A program made the position numbers and the translations under genes. From contig BCJX01000009.1 in the NCBI GenBank assembly GCA_001600415.1, positions 1,179,925 through 1,243,924 of the forward strand: a stretch of 64,000 nt of DNA, given 5' to 3'. This document shows positions 1 through 12,433 of this stretch, piece after piece. Numbering within the stretch: the first letter of the stretch is position 1; each line of letters opens with the position of its first letter. The notes beneath the pieces were generated by a model. The model was not told the DNA's origin and made no database searches. It saw only the letters and a list, made by a program, of their open reading frames with translations. This DNA is from Pascua guehoae (lineage: Eukaryota; Basidiomycota; Tremellomycetes; Trichosporonales; Trichosporonaceae).

Positions 1-34
1 CTCCACACACTGACCTACCCATACTAAACCCCAG

Positions 35-1194
35 GCCTCACCCCGCGCCTCCTCCATCCCTCCGAGAGCTCAACCCTCCCCTCAAAGTACCGGTACGGCC
101 TGACCAACCTCGTCCACCGCCCGACCGCCGAGGCGGCGCAGCTCTCGACGCTCGAGATGCGCCTCCACGTCGCGCCGCTGCTGGAAAAGATCATTGCACA
201 GCGCCCGCGCGTCGTGTGCTTTATCGGCAAGAAGATCTGGGACGTGTTTGCCACTGTCATCCGGCAGGCCCAGCGTGGGATGCCGCTACCTTCGCCGTCC
301 GTGAAGCGCGAGGTGGAGAGTGCGGATGTCGTGGGGGATGCAGGAGGCGAAGGAGATGAGGGAGACGAGGATGAAGAGCGCGGACTCGGCGGCAGTGCCC
401 CTGCTAGCACCATGGCCAGCTCCCACCCTACACCACGGCGGGCCCAGGTCAAGACCGAACCGGCGAGTCCCGGCGGCCTCCGAGTCGTCCAGTTCGGCCT
501 CGACGAGGACCGCCTCGTCGAGCTAGACGAGACACTCGTCAAGCTCGAGCCAGGCACGACTCCCAGTCCTGTACGGCCGGCAAACGCGACGTCCAGAGGC
601 ACGGGGAAAGCAAAGGGTAAAGGGAAGGCGACGACCAAGGCGCCGCCGTTCGAGTGGGACGGCCCGCAGCCGTTACGTCTCCCCCTCCCTCTCGTGTCGG
701 AACCACCTCTCCACCAGCCGGCACTGGGCGACGGTGACGGCCCACGATCTTGTGATCAAACCAACGCCGAGGCCAGTGATCGTCGTGAGACACGTCGCCG
801 CACACGCCAGCAGCAAAGAGAGCAAGAAGCGGCTCAAGTGGCTCAAGCAGGCCCAGCCGAGTCCCTGGACTCTACGTGTCACGACCAAAATCCACCAGCC
901 TCGTCAGACTCGTCGCTGTCCCCTGCTCCACCGTCCCCATCCCAACCTCTCCGCACAGTACCCGCCTCCGCACCCTGGAACTACACCTACTTCTGGGCGG
1001 TCCCCTCCACATCGGGCCTGTCGCGCACGCCGATCCCCGAGCAGATTGCGTTATTTGCGCACTGTCGCGAGTTTGTCGAGAGTCTGCGTGCGGGGCAGGA
1101 TCCCCCCGGCGAGTTTGTCGATATCGACATAGAGGCTGTTACGGGTGCCGTGGCGGAGATGCGGGCTGTGGCGGAGGAGAACGGTTTGGTGTGA
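35..1194 (+). CDS. Thymine/uracil mismatch DNA glycosylase (TDG/MUG family), 3' part
   Basis: Partial at the left edge: the frame is closed upstream by a stop, and a CTAAAC-like branch plus CCAG acceptor at 31-34 marks an intron, so this exon starts at 35 and runs to the TGA at 1192-1194. It begins GLTPRLLHP and continues YGLTNLVHRPTA, the stretch typical of G/T(U) mismatch glycosylases, followed by a helix ending VVCFIGKKIWDVF. The second family motif, VPSTSGLSR (counterpart of MPSSSAR in human TDG), lies near the C-terminus. Between the two halves is a low-complexity, acid- and proline-rich insertion of roughly 220 residues, far longer than in human or bacterial enzymes. The catalytic N-terminal motif lies outside the window. 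The family excises T or U opposite G to start base-excision repair in the nucleus. Convergent with CFT1, 190 bp apart. Confidence 0.85.
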
Positions 1195-1384
1195 GTTGTC
1201 CCGGCGGATAACGGTGATAATGCTGTAGGGATGTAGCCGTCTCAGTCCACCTCGTATACATAATATGTAGAAGCACTCGTAGCCCACAGAAAGCATTACT
1301 CTCATGTACCACTGCCCCACTGCTGCTATGCAATGCATCAATGCCAAACTCTCCCCGACACGAGACGTCTACTACATACACTCT

Positions 1385-4300
1385 CTACCAGAACCCGCCG
1401 AGGGCAAACAAGTCGCTCACGACGGTGCGCGCGTCGGTGCCGATCTGGTGCATCATCTCGCGCTGGCGCTTGACGGGCTGGAGGGCAAAGTGGGCGAGGA
1501 GACCACCGTCGAGGACGCCCTTTGACAGTGGCCTTGGTTCGAGGTCGTTGCGGACCGTGCTGGAGAGGTGTCAGCTGAGTTATCCAACAACAGGGAGAAG
1601 ACAGCCGACTCACCGGAAAGCCCTGGGGTTGAGGCCGGCAATGTGCTGGGCGTTTCGGACGAGGAGGTCCTGTACGAGGTGGAGACGCTTTGCACGTGCC
1701 GACTTTACGGCGACGACGGTGGTGATGGAGCCGTCTGCGGTGGCGTAAATGAGCTGACTCTGGGGTGCGATTTCCTCCTCTGCGGTCCTGCGGCGCGCAA
1801 TGACCTTGGAGGCCGTGACTGGCGCGCCCGAGTGGAACTCTGTCATGACGAGGAGCTTTTCGCCGTTGAGCGAGTCGGGGTTTCCGGGGTCAAAGTCGAG
1901 GAGGCGCAGGTCGCCGTTACGGTCGTTTGTGACAAAGGTCACTTGGCCGTCGGCAAAGAGGAAATCGCCCGCTACGAGGCCGCGGTCCTGGAGATCGCGG
2001 CTGATGGTGGTAAACTTGTAAGGCGTTTCCTGGAGCGACGCCAAGATAAGACTCTTGACAAAGTCACCCACAAGCAGCAGGTTTTTAAACACGCGGATGC
2101 TCGTGACGTACATGGACAAGTCGAGGAACGCGAGGCCCATCAGCCGGTCGTCATAGTCCAGGCCCTTTGCGAGAATCTTTGGACCGTTCGAGTGCACAAT
2201 GTACCCGTTGATATTCGCAATCGCGCTCACGGGGTTACGCGTGGGGTCCTTTGTGCGGAATTTCAGCCGCCACTGGCTCACGCGGTCCGCATCGCCGACA
2301 AGCTCGACCACTTCGAAAATGTATACAGCGCCGCTCGACGCGCGGTCTTCGCCAAAGTTTTTGCCCGTCCCCACAGCGATAAAGTCGCGGAACCCTGTGG
2401 GTGACGAGTTGGACTCGAGCGTCGCTCGTTCCACACACAAGACCTCTTCGTTTTGGTCAAAGTCGTAGCCGTCCACCACGCGCCACGGCTGGGACCCGGC
2501 CGAGAAGAGCTCGAGCGAGCTCCGTTCGTTCAGAGGAGGCACCAGGTTGCCGCCTTCTGGACCCATCTGGATCTCGCCTTCTTCATCGTACGCCTGGAAT
2601 GGCACCGACATGGCCGCAGCACCGACATAGTGGCCCGAGGGCGGGTCGAATGCAATGTGCGTGTATGTCCGCTCCATCTGGAACCGGTCGCACGGCATTG
2701 CAAAGTCCGTGTTGAGTGTGGGTGGCAGGTAGCAGATAAAAGACCCGTCTTCCACGCGCATAAAGTACTCGCCACGGCCGCCGTGGTGTGTCGTCTTGCA
2801 GAATGCATATGCAGCCTGCTTGAGTGCAAACGCACGCACGGGGTGCGAGTCGGACGTGATGATCCATTGAGGGCGCTCGCCAGTGATAAACGCGCCGGTA
2901 AGCCCCTCAATGTCTGCAAACGGGATAATGGTGTATCCCAGCTTGGATCCAGACGTCACTGCAAGGAGCTGTGTGTGCACCTTGCGGAAACGCACTGCGA
3001 GAGAGCGACGCGAGTGGTCCTGCGCATCCACAGTGAAGCGCGGCTGCGCCTCGTAAATGTTGAAGCGGCCAGAACGGTGGAGCACAAGCAGATGCGGACG
3101 GAGGGAACGTGTGCCGATCGGGCAGAATACCATTTGCAGCACCTCGTCGCCGCTTGCAGTTTCTTCTTGCGCACCGGTAAGGTCGTCCGTAAAGCTCGGC
3201 TCAGACTCGTACAGCCCAGAAGACTCGAGGACAAGCGCAAGGTCTGGCAATGAGCGGATCTGCGAGTCAGCTATGTTCCAAGCGGCTTTTCTACAGTTGT
3301 CTCACCTGCAGCTCCCCAGTGCTGGACAGTAAGGCGATCCACTGCGTTCCGCGTGCAGAGTTGAACGCCGACTCCATCATGGTGGGGTCAAGCGCAATGG
3401 CCGGCTTGGCGTCCTGCAACCGCTTCAACTGCTCGCCGGTGAGCTGCGTACGTGTACGCTGGTTTGTTGGACGGGTCGGGGTCTTTGTTGGCATTGGCTT
3501 ATCATTGGTTCCCAGGCTCGCCTCAAAGGTGCGATAAATGCCAGAGAGGTCCGTAAACACTTCTGCCACCTGGCAAGAAGGGAACGTGACGTCTTCTGGC
3601 AGCGTTGCCTCGGACACGGTACGCCCAACAGAGTCGCCGACAAACAGGGTCACGCTGCCGTCTTGTCTGCGAATGACAATAAAGGGATCGGCAATGCTTG
3701 CAGAAACGATCGGTGGCAGATCCGACGGCGGACACACGACCTGATGGATTTTGGTCTCCGAATCCAGGAGAAGAACCTGTGTCGGCGAGACGAGAATAAT
3801 ACTCGATCGTTGGAAGAAGGCAGCGGCCGCCAGTGTTGGTTCAGGTAGGCGGCCGATCTGGTCCTGGGTTGTCTTGGTCGACAGCGCAAAGATGCGGGTA
3901 TGTCCATTATCTGATGCGACGAGAATCGTAGTCTGCTCCGCCTCCGAGATACCCCTAAACCTCTGCGCACTTGGTCGCTGCACTGGCAGGAACCACGTGC
4001 TGTCGGCGTGCGCGAGTTGTTCGAACCGTCGTCGCTTCGTGATCGGGATACCGCGGCGAAAGACGTTGACCATCGTACCCCGAGCACCTCCGCCGAGCGC
4101 GACCAGTTGGGGATGTGTCCGGACCCCGTGGTCGTCCACAGCGACACCAAACTCCATATCCGAGATACGCCCGACCCCAGTAAGAATGTCTTGAGGAGAC
4201 AGTTCGATGTTGGCTGGGCCGGTTGCAACGCGCTTTGCCTCCCCATTTGCATGGCCATTGGCTGCGGGTCCCGATGCTTCGCCATAGAGGTCTGGATCGT

Positions 4301-5882
4301 TAGCCTGATCCATACAGATGCAGAGATGTACTCACCCTCATCCCAGTCCACTTCCATCTCGTCTTTGGTCGCTTCCTCGTCCTCGGCCACCACCTCGCGC
4401 ACCATGTCGACCTTTGCCAAGAGCGAGTCTCCCTCAGAGGATCCGACAAAGACGCCCTGTGTGCCCGTCACGACCAGCGATGATGGTGCTGGAACAGTGC
4501 TCGTTTGCTCATCGACTTTGATGGTACCAACTGCACGGCCGTCCATCTGGAAGCGAACCTGGTGCGCATCACCATTCTGAAGGACGAGGAGCATGTCACG
4601 ATCCGAGACGAACTCTGCTCGTGATCCGTCCAGAATGAGTTTTCGCGATTCGTTTGCGTCGTCGTTGCTGAGCTTGGTGATGTAGCTCCACCATGCATTG
4701 ACAGACGTGGCGACAACACGGCCACTCTGGTCGATGTGGACAATGCCAGTGCTGGTCACAACGACCACACCGCCGATTTCCGCTGGACAGGCGACGAGAT
4801 AGAGACTATCGCTTGGAAGCTTTGTCACAGAGGTCAGGAGCGGGTATGACCCTCCTGCCGACAAATCGATTGTGCGGATCTCGAGGTGGAACGTGTCCTT
4901 GTGTGATCGGTATCTTCCAGACCACGTGTGCATGGGGGAGAAGAGCAGCGCAAGGGTAGGAGAGTGGAATCCCGGCAGGAACAAGAGGTCCTTGACGTTC
5001 TTGATGGTCGGGGAAACCTCGGCGAGGGTGAGGACAAATGAAGGCGAGTAAGGAACGTCTCTGAGAAGGTGAGTGGCAGAAGACACAAAGACACCTTACC
5101 TTGGAAAGTTGTCCTGCATCGCGTCCAGCTCGGTCTGTTCCTGCAGAACTGGCAGGATGGCCAACGAGTCCTCTGGCATGGTAAGAACTGCTAGGCGCGA
5201 TAGAGGATCTGTTCGGAGCAGTGGGACATAACCCTGCAGGTCGCCGTTCACCATCTGAGGACAACGCTCGTATGTATGGAGCGAGACGGTCGAGAGATCG
5301 CCCCGGGCCCATTCCAGGATGGCCATCTGTAATCAGCACGCAGATCAATCGGTGGAAAAGACCCACCTTGGCATCCTTGAATGAAACAATCAGCCTGTCG
5401 AGACCGTCGACACTGCTGTCTATTGTTCGCAATGGCGCCAGGCCAGTAACGGTGCCGTGCAGCTGGTGGCGGGTGAGAAGGAACAGTCTCCGTGTCGTTT
5501 CGTAACGAATGGGCGCTTTCTGGGGACCGGAACCACAAGGAGGGAACAGGTATGAGTGTCATGTTACACGATGCATGCGGTATGGGCTTACATCTGCTGG
5601 AGCGGCGTCGAAGAAGCTATCCCCCACCTCGGTTTCCGGGGGCATGGGGACATCGCCGTTCCCGAGGTCCTCCTGTATGGGGGCAACCTCTTCGCGAATC
5701 TCAAACACCCGCAGGTCCTGACCGCCAGCTACCACCAGGTTGCCCACAACCTTGATCTCTGGCCCATCGATCGCGGCATGTGGTTTGGGTAACGGGTAGA
5801 TGGTTGAAGGGGTAAAGTGGGAAAGGAAGAGCGCGTGATGGATCGCCGAGGGGGGCAGGAGGGTCGAGTGGTAGGCGTTCAT
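1385..5882 (-). CDS. CFT1: Cleavage and polyadenylation factor subunit CFT1 (CPSF160)
   Basis: Seven exons, in transcript order 5882-5592, 5519-5367, 5326-5100, 5060-4336, 4291-3306, 3259-1614 and 1559-1385; introns of 39-72 nt; 1400 aa. The N-terminus NLVVAGGQDLRVFEI and the segments DRLIVSFKDAKMAILEW and TRNPVSAIANINGYIVHS are characteristic of CPSF160. The C-terminal CPSF-A propeller includes YDDRLMGLAFLDL and FKNLLLVGDFVKS. Cft1 is the large beta-propeller scaffold of the nuclear cleavage/polyadenylation factor and helps position the complex on pre-mRNA for 3'-end cleavage. Length fits the fungal family (about 1350-1450 aa). Start chosen at the first ATG of the conserved N-terminus (MNAYHSTLLPPSAIHHAL); there is no other ATG in frame nearby. 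It shares a 659-bp divergent promoter with CYT1. Confidence 0.95.
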
Positions 5883-6541
5883 GGTGGCGACCCTGTTCCC
5901 CGGCGAGTATGGATGTGCACTGAGATGAGGGGGAGAGAAGGCAGCAGACTAGATGGAGATGGAGACGAGAGATTGCTACTACAGATGGGTGGTGACAACT
6001 AGCTACAGTTCGTCCACTTGAACACTCACCCCCTCTGAACTCGGAGACGAGAGAGTTGTGACGCCCAACATCTCAGAATGTAGGCGTGCACTCATGTCCC
6101 AACCCCTGATTAGGCGCTTAGTGGGTTATAATGCCTAAAATAGCTTACTATTAGGCCCGCTTTCCGTGCCTGGGCTGGCCGTGGTTGGGCGTTAGAGAGT
6201 CTGACGGTTCAACTGCCCTTCATTGGCAGATGGCCAAGTGCCACATCGGCATTTCGGAACAGAACGGCCCACTGGGTGGGTTGTTGCTGGCTGCTGCTGG
6301 CTGGCTGGGTCGCACCCGAGTGGGTGGGGGGTGTGGGTGGGTGGGTGGGTGGGTGGGTGCTCTCTGCTCTGGCCTGGCTGCTGGCTGGATACAAGCTTGG
6401 CTTGCCAGGGCTCTGCCGGCTGCCTGCTCTGCCTGCTCTGCCTCCCCTTGCTCGTCGTTGGGCACCTCCCTGCCAATCCCAACTCCGCCATCTCCGTCCT
6501 CTCCTCTCTCGACCTCCTCCCCGTCACCACTCCCCTCCGCG
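5883..6541. promoter_or_regulatory. Divergent CFT1/CYT1 intergenic promoter
   Basis: 659 bp between the CFT1 and CYT1 start codons. It holds an AT-richer patch around 6108-6160. An inverted CCAAT lies at 6222-6226 and a direct CCAAT at 6473-6477, about 65 bp before the CYT1 ATG. CCAAT boxes are the known sites of the HAP complex that drives respiratory genes in fungi, so a role at CYT1 is plausible but inferred. A TGGG/GGGT tract at 6320-6358 can form a G-quadruplex. The last 60 bp before the CYT1 ATG are pyrimidine-rich, as expected for a 5' UTR. Confidence 0.5.
6320..6358 (+). repeat. GGGT tetranucleotide tract (G-quadruplex potential)
   Basis: At least seven G3+ runs separated by single T's or short spacers, on the plus strand, about 185 bp upstream of the CYT1 start. 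Directly preceded by a GCTGGCTG-type repeat (6283-6308). Confidence 0.8.
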
Positions 6542-7945
6542 ATGCTCTCCTCGGCCTTCCCCCGGCTCGCTTCCCGGGCTGCGGCTCGCGCGTCGCCCGT
6601 TCAGGCCTTTGGCAAGGTCCGTCTCGACTTTAGAGCGCAATTGGGGCCGAGCCCATTGGCTCAAACGCCCCGCGGCTCTGGGCAACTCCATCGCCGAACG
6701 CAGCTGACATCTTAGGCCCGGTTCAACTCGACCTTCTCGCAGCCCAAGGAGTCGTTCTTTGCCTCTAGGACAGCCCTCTTTGGCGCGACTGCCGTCGCCG
6801 CCGGCACGACTGCGTGGTACGCCCACCTCTTCGGTATCCCCTTCCTGCCCGAGGTTTCGGCCAACACTGCGGCCGAAGTTGGTCTCCACCCCGCCGAGTA
6901 CCCCTGGCCCCAGAAGGGCTGGGCTGAGACCTTTGACCACGCTGCCATCCGCCGTGGTTACCTCGGTGCGTCTTCTGGTGGTTCTGGAGCTGTTGTGCTG
7001 CCTCGCCTCGGGCGGGTCTTGGGCCATTAGCCGAGTTGTCCCATCTTGAGGCAATCGCACAGGCAGGAAAATGCCTGATCTCTTTTATACTGACTACGTC
7101 TACAGTCTACCGTGAGGTCTGCGCCGCCTGCCACTCGCTCGACCGCATCGCCTGGCGTAACCTCGTTGGTGTCTCGCACACTGTCGACGAGGCCAAGGCC
7201 CTGGCTGAGGAGTTTGAGTACCAGGACGGCCCCAACGACGAGGGCGAGATGTTCGAGCGCCCGTGAGTGTGCAACAGTGCCTCATGGCCCGCACAAATAC
7301 TGACAGCATGCAGAGGCAAGCTTGCCGACTACATGCCCGCCCCTTACCCCAACGAAGAGGCTGCCCGTGCCGCCAACAACGGTGGTCTTCCTCCCGACCT
7401 TTCCCTCATCATCAAGGCCCGCCACGGTGGCTCTGTAAGTTAAAAGTCATAACCCACAAACAAAACACGCCCTTCTGACACCGTTTCCAGGACTACGTCT
7501 ACTCGCTCCTTACCGGTTACGTTGACCCTCCCCCCGGTGTCACTGTCGCCGAGGGCATGAACTACAACCCCTACTTCCCCGGTGGTGGTATCGCCATGGC
7601 CCGTACCCTCTTCGACGGCCTTGTCGAGTACGACGACGGCACCCCTGCCACCACCTCGCAGATGGCCAAGGACGTCACCTGCTTCCTCGCCTGGGCTGCC
7701 GAGCCCGAGCACGACGAGCGCAAGAAGATGGGTATGCAGGCCGTCATCATCCTCTCCACCCTCACCGTAAGTCTTCCAACACCCCACCCATGGCTACACC
7801 GCCCACACGTGATCCCCACGTGCTTCCCACGCGACCCCCACGTGTTTGCCACGTGCTAACCCGTCAGGCTCTCTCCTTGTACGTTAAGCGCTTTAAGTGG
7901 ACTGCGATCAAGAACCGCAAGATCTACTACAACCCGCCCAAGTAG
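6542..7945 (+). CDS. CYT1: Cytochrome c1, heme protein of complex III
   Basis: Six exons: 6542-6616, 6716-6965, 7106-7262, 7314-7434, 7491-7766, 7868-7945; 318 aa. The N-terminus ([19 protein letters not shown]...) is an Arg/Ser/Ala-rich mitochondrial presequence without acidic residues, followed by a hydrophobic sorting segment ([18 protein letters not shown]) as in bipartite cytochrome c1 leaders. The heme-binding motif CAACH is at about residues 114-118; the MARTLFDG and TPATTSQM segments carry the expected axial-methionine region. A C-terminal membrane anchor ([18 protein letters not shown]) is followed by the basic tail [12 protein letters not shown]. It transfers electrons from the Rieske protein to cytochrome c at the inner membrane. 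The last intron carries four CACGTG sites. Diverged copies of the last exon lie downstream (see findings). Confidence 0.96.
7767..7867 (+). promoter_or_regulatory. CYT1 last intron with four CACGTG palindromes
   Basis: Intron between exons 5 and 6. CACGTG occurs at 7806-7811, 7817-7822, 7839-7844 and 7850-7855, with a CCCACGCGAC variant between them. CACGTG is the core site of bHLH factors (Cbf1, Pho4, USF types). Whether a factor binds inside this intron is not known from sequence. Confidence 0.6.
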
Positions 7946-8002
7946 GAGTCTGCGGACGTTAGAAAAATGCCCACTTGAGGGGATGCAACAGTGCGGATTG
8001 TG

Positions 8003-8044
8003 GAGTGGCAGTGTGGCAGTGTGGCAGTGTGGCGGTGTGGCGGG
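8003..8044 (+). repeat. Short G/T-rich minisatellite (GTGTGGCAG type)
   Basis: About five consecutive 8-9 bp units of GGCAGTGT/GGCGGTGT, about 60 bp after the CYT1 stop codon. Confidence 0.7.
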
Positions 8045-8179
8045 GGCGAGGGCGAGTGCAGGGGCCCCCGGGGTGTGGCGCGAGGGCGCGGTGTGTGTTC
8101 ATGAGGTTCCTGAGATCATGAGAGAGAGAAGCATGAGAGGGAGAAGGAAGGTGGGACGGATCGTCGCGCTGCTGGCGCT

Positions 8180-8222
8180 GGGATTTGACTGCGCTCCACT
8201 TGAACCACTTAACGTACAAGTG
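8180..8222 (-). pseudogene. Inverted remnant of the CYT1 last exon
   Basis: Read on the minus strand, this segment encodes LYVKWFKWSAVKS, against [13 protein letters not shown] at the end of CYT1 exon 6 (7868-7945). The underlying bases match at about 28 of 35 positions, and several differences are synonymous or conservative (TTT/TTC, GCG/GCA, ATC/GTC). It has no upstream CYT1 exon and no matching stop, so it is not a complete gene. Confidence 0.7.
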
Positions 8223-8258
8223 GTGATCCAATTTGAAGAACAGGCGCAAGCAATACGG

Positions 8259-8292
8259 TAGCGCTTTAAGTGGACCGCGGTCAAGAAGCGCA
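8259..8292 (+). pseudogene. Direct remnant of the CYT1 last exon
   Basis: The plus strand reads GCGCTTTAAGTGGACCGCGG then TCAAGAAGCGCAG, nearly identical to CYT1 7889-7922; translated RFKWTAVKKR against [11 protein letters not shown]. It runs directly into a CA repeat and has no CYT1 stop codon. Confidence 0.75.
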
Positions 8293-8293
8293 G

Positions 8294-8348
8294 CACACAC
8301 GCACACACACACATACTGTTCACACATACAGTACACACGCACACACAA
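8294..8348 (+). repeat. CA-rich microsatellite
   Basis: Imperfect (CA)n tract interrupted by G, TACTGTT and TACAGT, immediately after the direct CYT1-exon remnant. Confidence 0.8.
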
Positions 8349-9456
8349 CTCTGCCACATCGTTTGCAGGGACAAGCTCATGTGGAAGTGTGCAACGAGTC
8401 CTACAGTACTTCCACCCATGCAATCCGACTGCAGCTCGGTGTCCAGGGTCGTAGCAGCAACATTCATTCCAACATGTACAAGTGTCGACAAGACTGATTA
8501 GTCCCCAATCAGTGGAGGCATAAACGAGCGAGGACATGCCCAGTCAAGACGTGTGTTTTTCTCCGCTTGCCAGCACAGTAGTGCTGGAATCCCCACCAAC
8601 AGCATAGCTCAACAAAAGGTCTTGCCGCTGTGACGGGGGACTGAAAGCGTGGGTAGGTAGGGGTGGAAGGGGGGAAAGACGGCGTAAACAAGTTAGTGCG
8701 GCGGCGAGCCCTTCTCTCGGCTTCTTTAACAATACATTGCAACCTGTAGTGTCAGCCACATCCTCCTCACAACACAAAGGACAAGGAGGTGGAGAATCAG
8801 ACATGCGAAATCAACGCCTTCAGCCCACAACCATTCGGCACAAACACAAAGGTGAGCGCGTCAGGCAGCGTGGGCTGTCGTACTGACGTGCAAATGTCGT
8901 GCAGTTTCGTCCCGAGAAAAGAAGAGGGTGGGTAGTGGTGACGGTCCTAGTCAACTTACTGTAGTCTGTGCGAGCGGTACGCATTGTGAGAGAGGTGGAT
9001 AAAGTACAAGAGAGAGATGAAAGTTCGTGTACTGCTGTGTAGCCTCGGTCCGAAATTACGCAAGGCCAGAAAACGATGCGAAACCAAGGTGCCACATTCA
9101 ATAACGCCGATTCCCTGAGTTCGCACTAGGGCCCCTTTTGCTTCCGTGTGGCGTTGCGGGATCAAATGTGACACCCTTGTGTGCAGCTTTTCACCTGCGT
9201 GAGCTGGGGTTGGCGTGGGGGCTGGGCGGACTCTAAGAGGGGATCCATGCGATGGAGCTTTGTGTGCCCTTCCCTCACCCCCCTCCCTCCCTCTCTCTCT
9301 CCTCATCAATCCTCACACCCCGCACACACCTCTTTCCTCCTTTCCTCCCCTCATCATCTCTTTCGTCTCGAGTCTCGTCGACGTAGAATAACAACAAAAC
9401 AAACAACGTCTATTACAGACACTTTCACCTTCTTTCCTTTAACGAAAAACACCAAA

Positions 9457-11943
<2,487 letters not shown>

Positions 11944-12433
11944 CCAGTGCAGCTCCCTTTTCTTACACCCTCCACACCTCCCTCCCTCCTGGTCACCGAG
12001 GCAGTCGCCTGCTCTTCGCTCATTGTTTCTGACCTTCGCTCGTGTTTATAGAGAACCATTCATTCACCCCATTACAGTCTATAGATCGGGGTTTTAGTGA
12101 CGCCCTGTGATGTAGACTCGCTGTAACATGCAGGCCACGTCGTGTGATCAGAATTAATTCAGGTGCACAGGTGCACACACGACTGAGAATTGTTGCAGAG
12201 ATCGGAAGCAGGAAGAGCGGAGTGGAGTGGTTTGTGCAGTCAGAGTGGTTGTAGTTTGTTGTAGAAGGTGGTGGCACAAATAAACCGTAATGAAATGAAA
12301 TTCAGGCACGGTTCATGACAAAGTTGGGAAGCACAAAGCAAAGCGTCGTCACCGACCTGGGCCATATCCAAACTTGCATCCTTGTTGTTCAAGCACATTT
12401 ACACCACCCACAAGACATTGTCCATTACCAACA
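11944..12433. other. DBP2-RPAP1 intergenic region
   Basis: 490 bp. The first part is the likely DBP2 3' UTR (pyrimidine-rich, then AT-richer from about 12050). The last ~100 bp are the likely 5' region of the next gene. No gene or repeat seen. Confidence 0.5.

Larger units (their letters stand above)
7946..9456. other. CYT1-DBP2 intergenic region
   Basis: 1.5 kb with no recognisable gene. It contains a GTGTGGCA-type minisatellite (8003-8044), two diverged copies of the CYT1 terminal exon (one inverted, one direct), a CA-rich microsatellite (8294-8348), and a pyrimidine-rich stretch (9268-9450) that leads into the DBP2 start and is probably its core promoter and 5' UTR. Confidence 0.6.
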
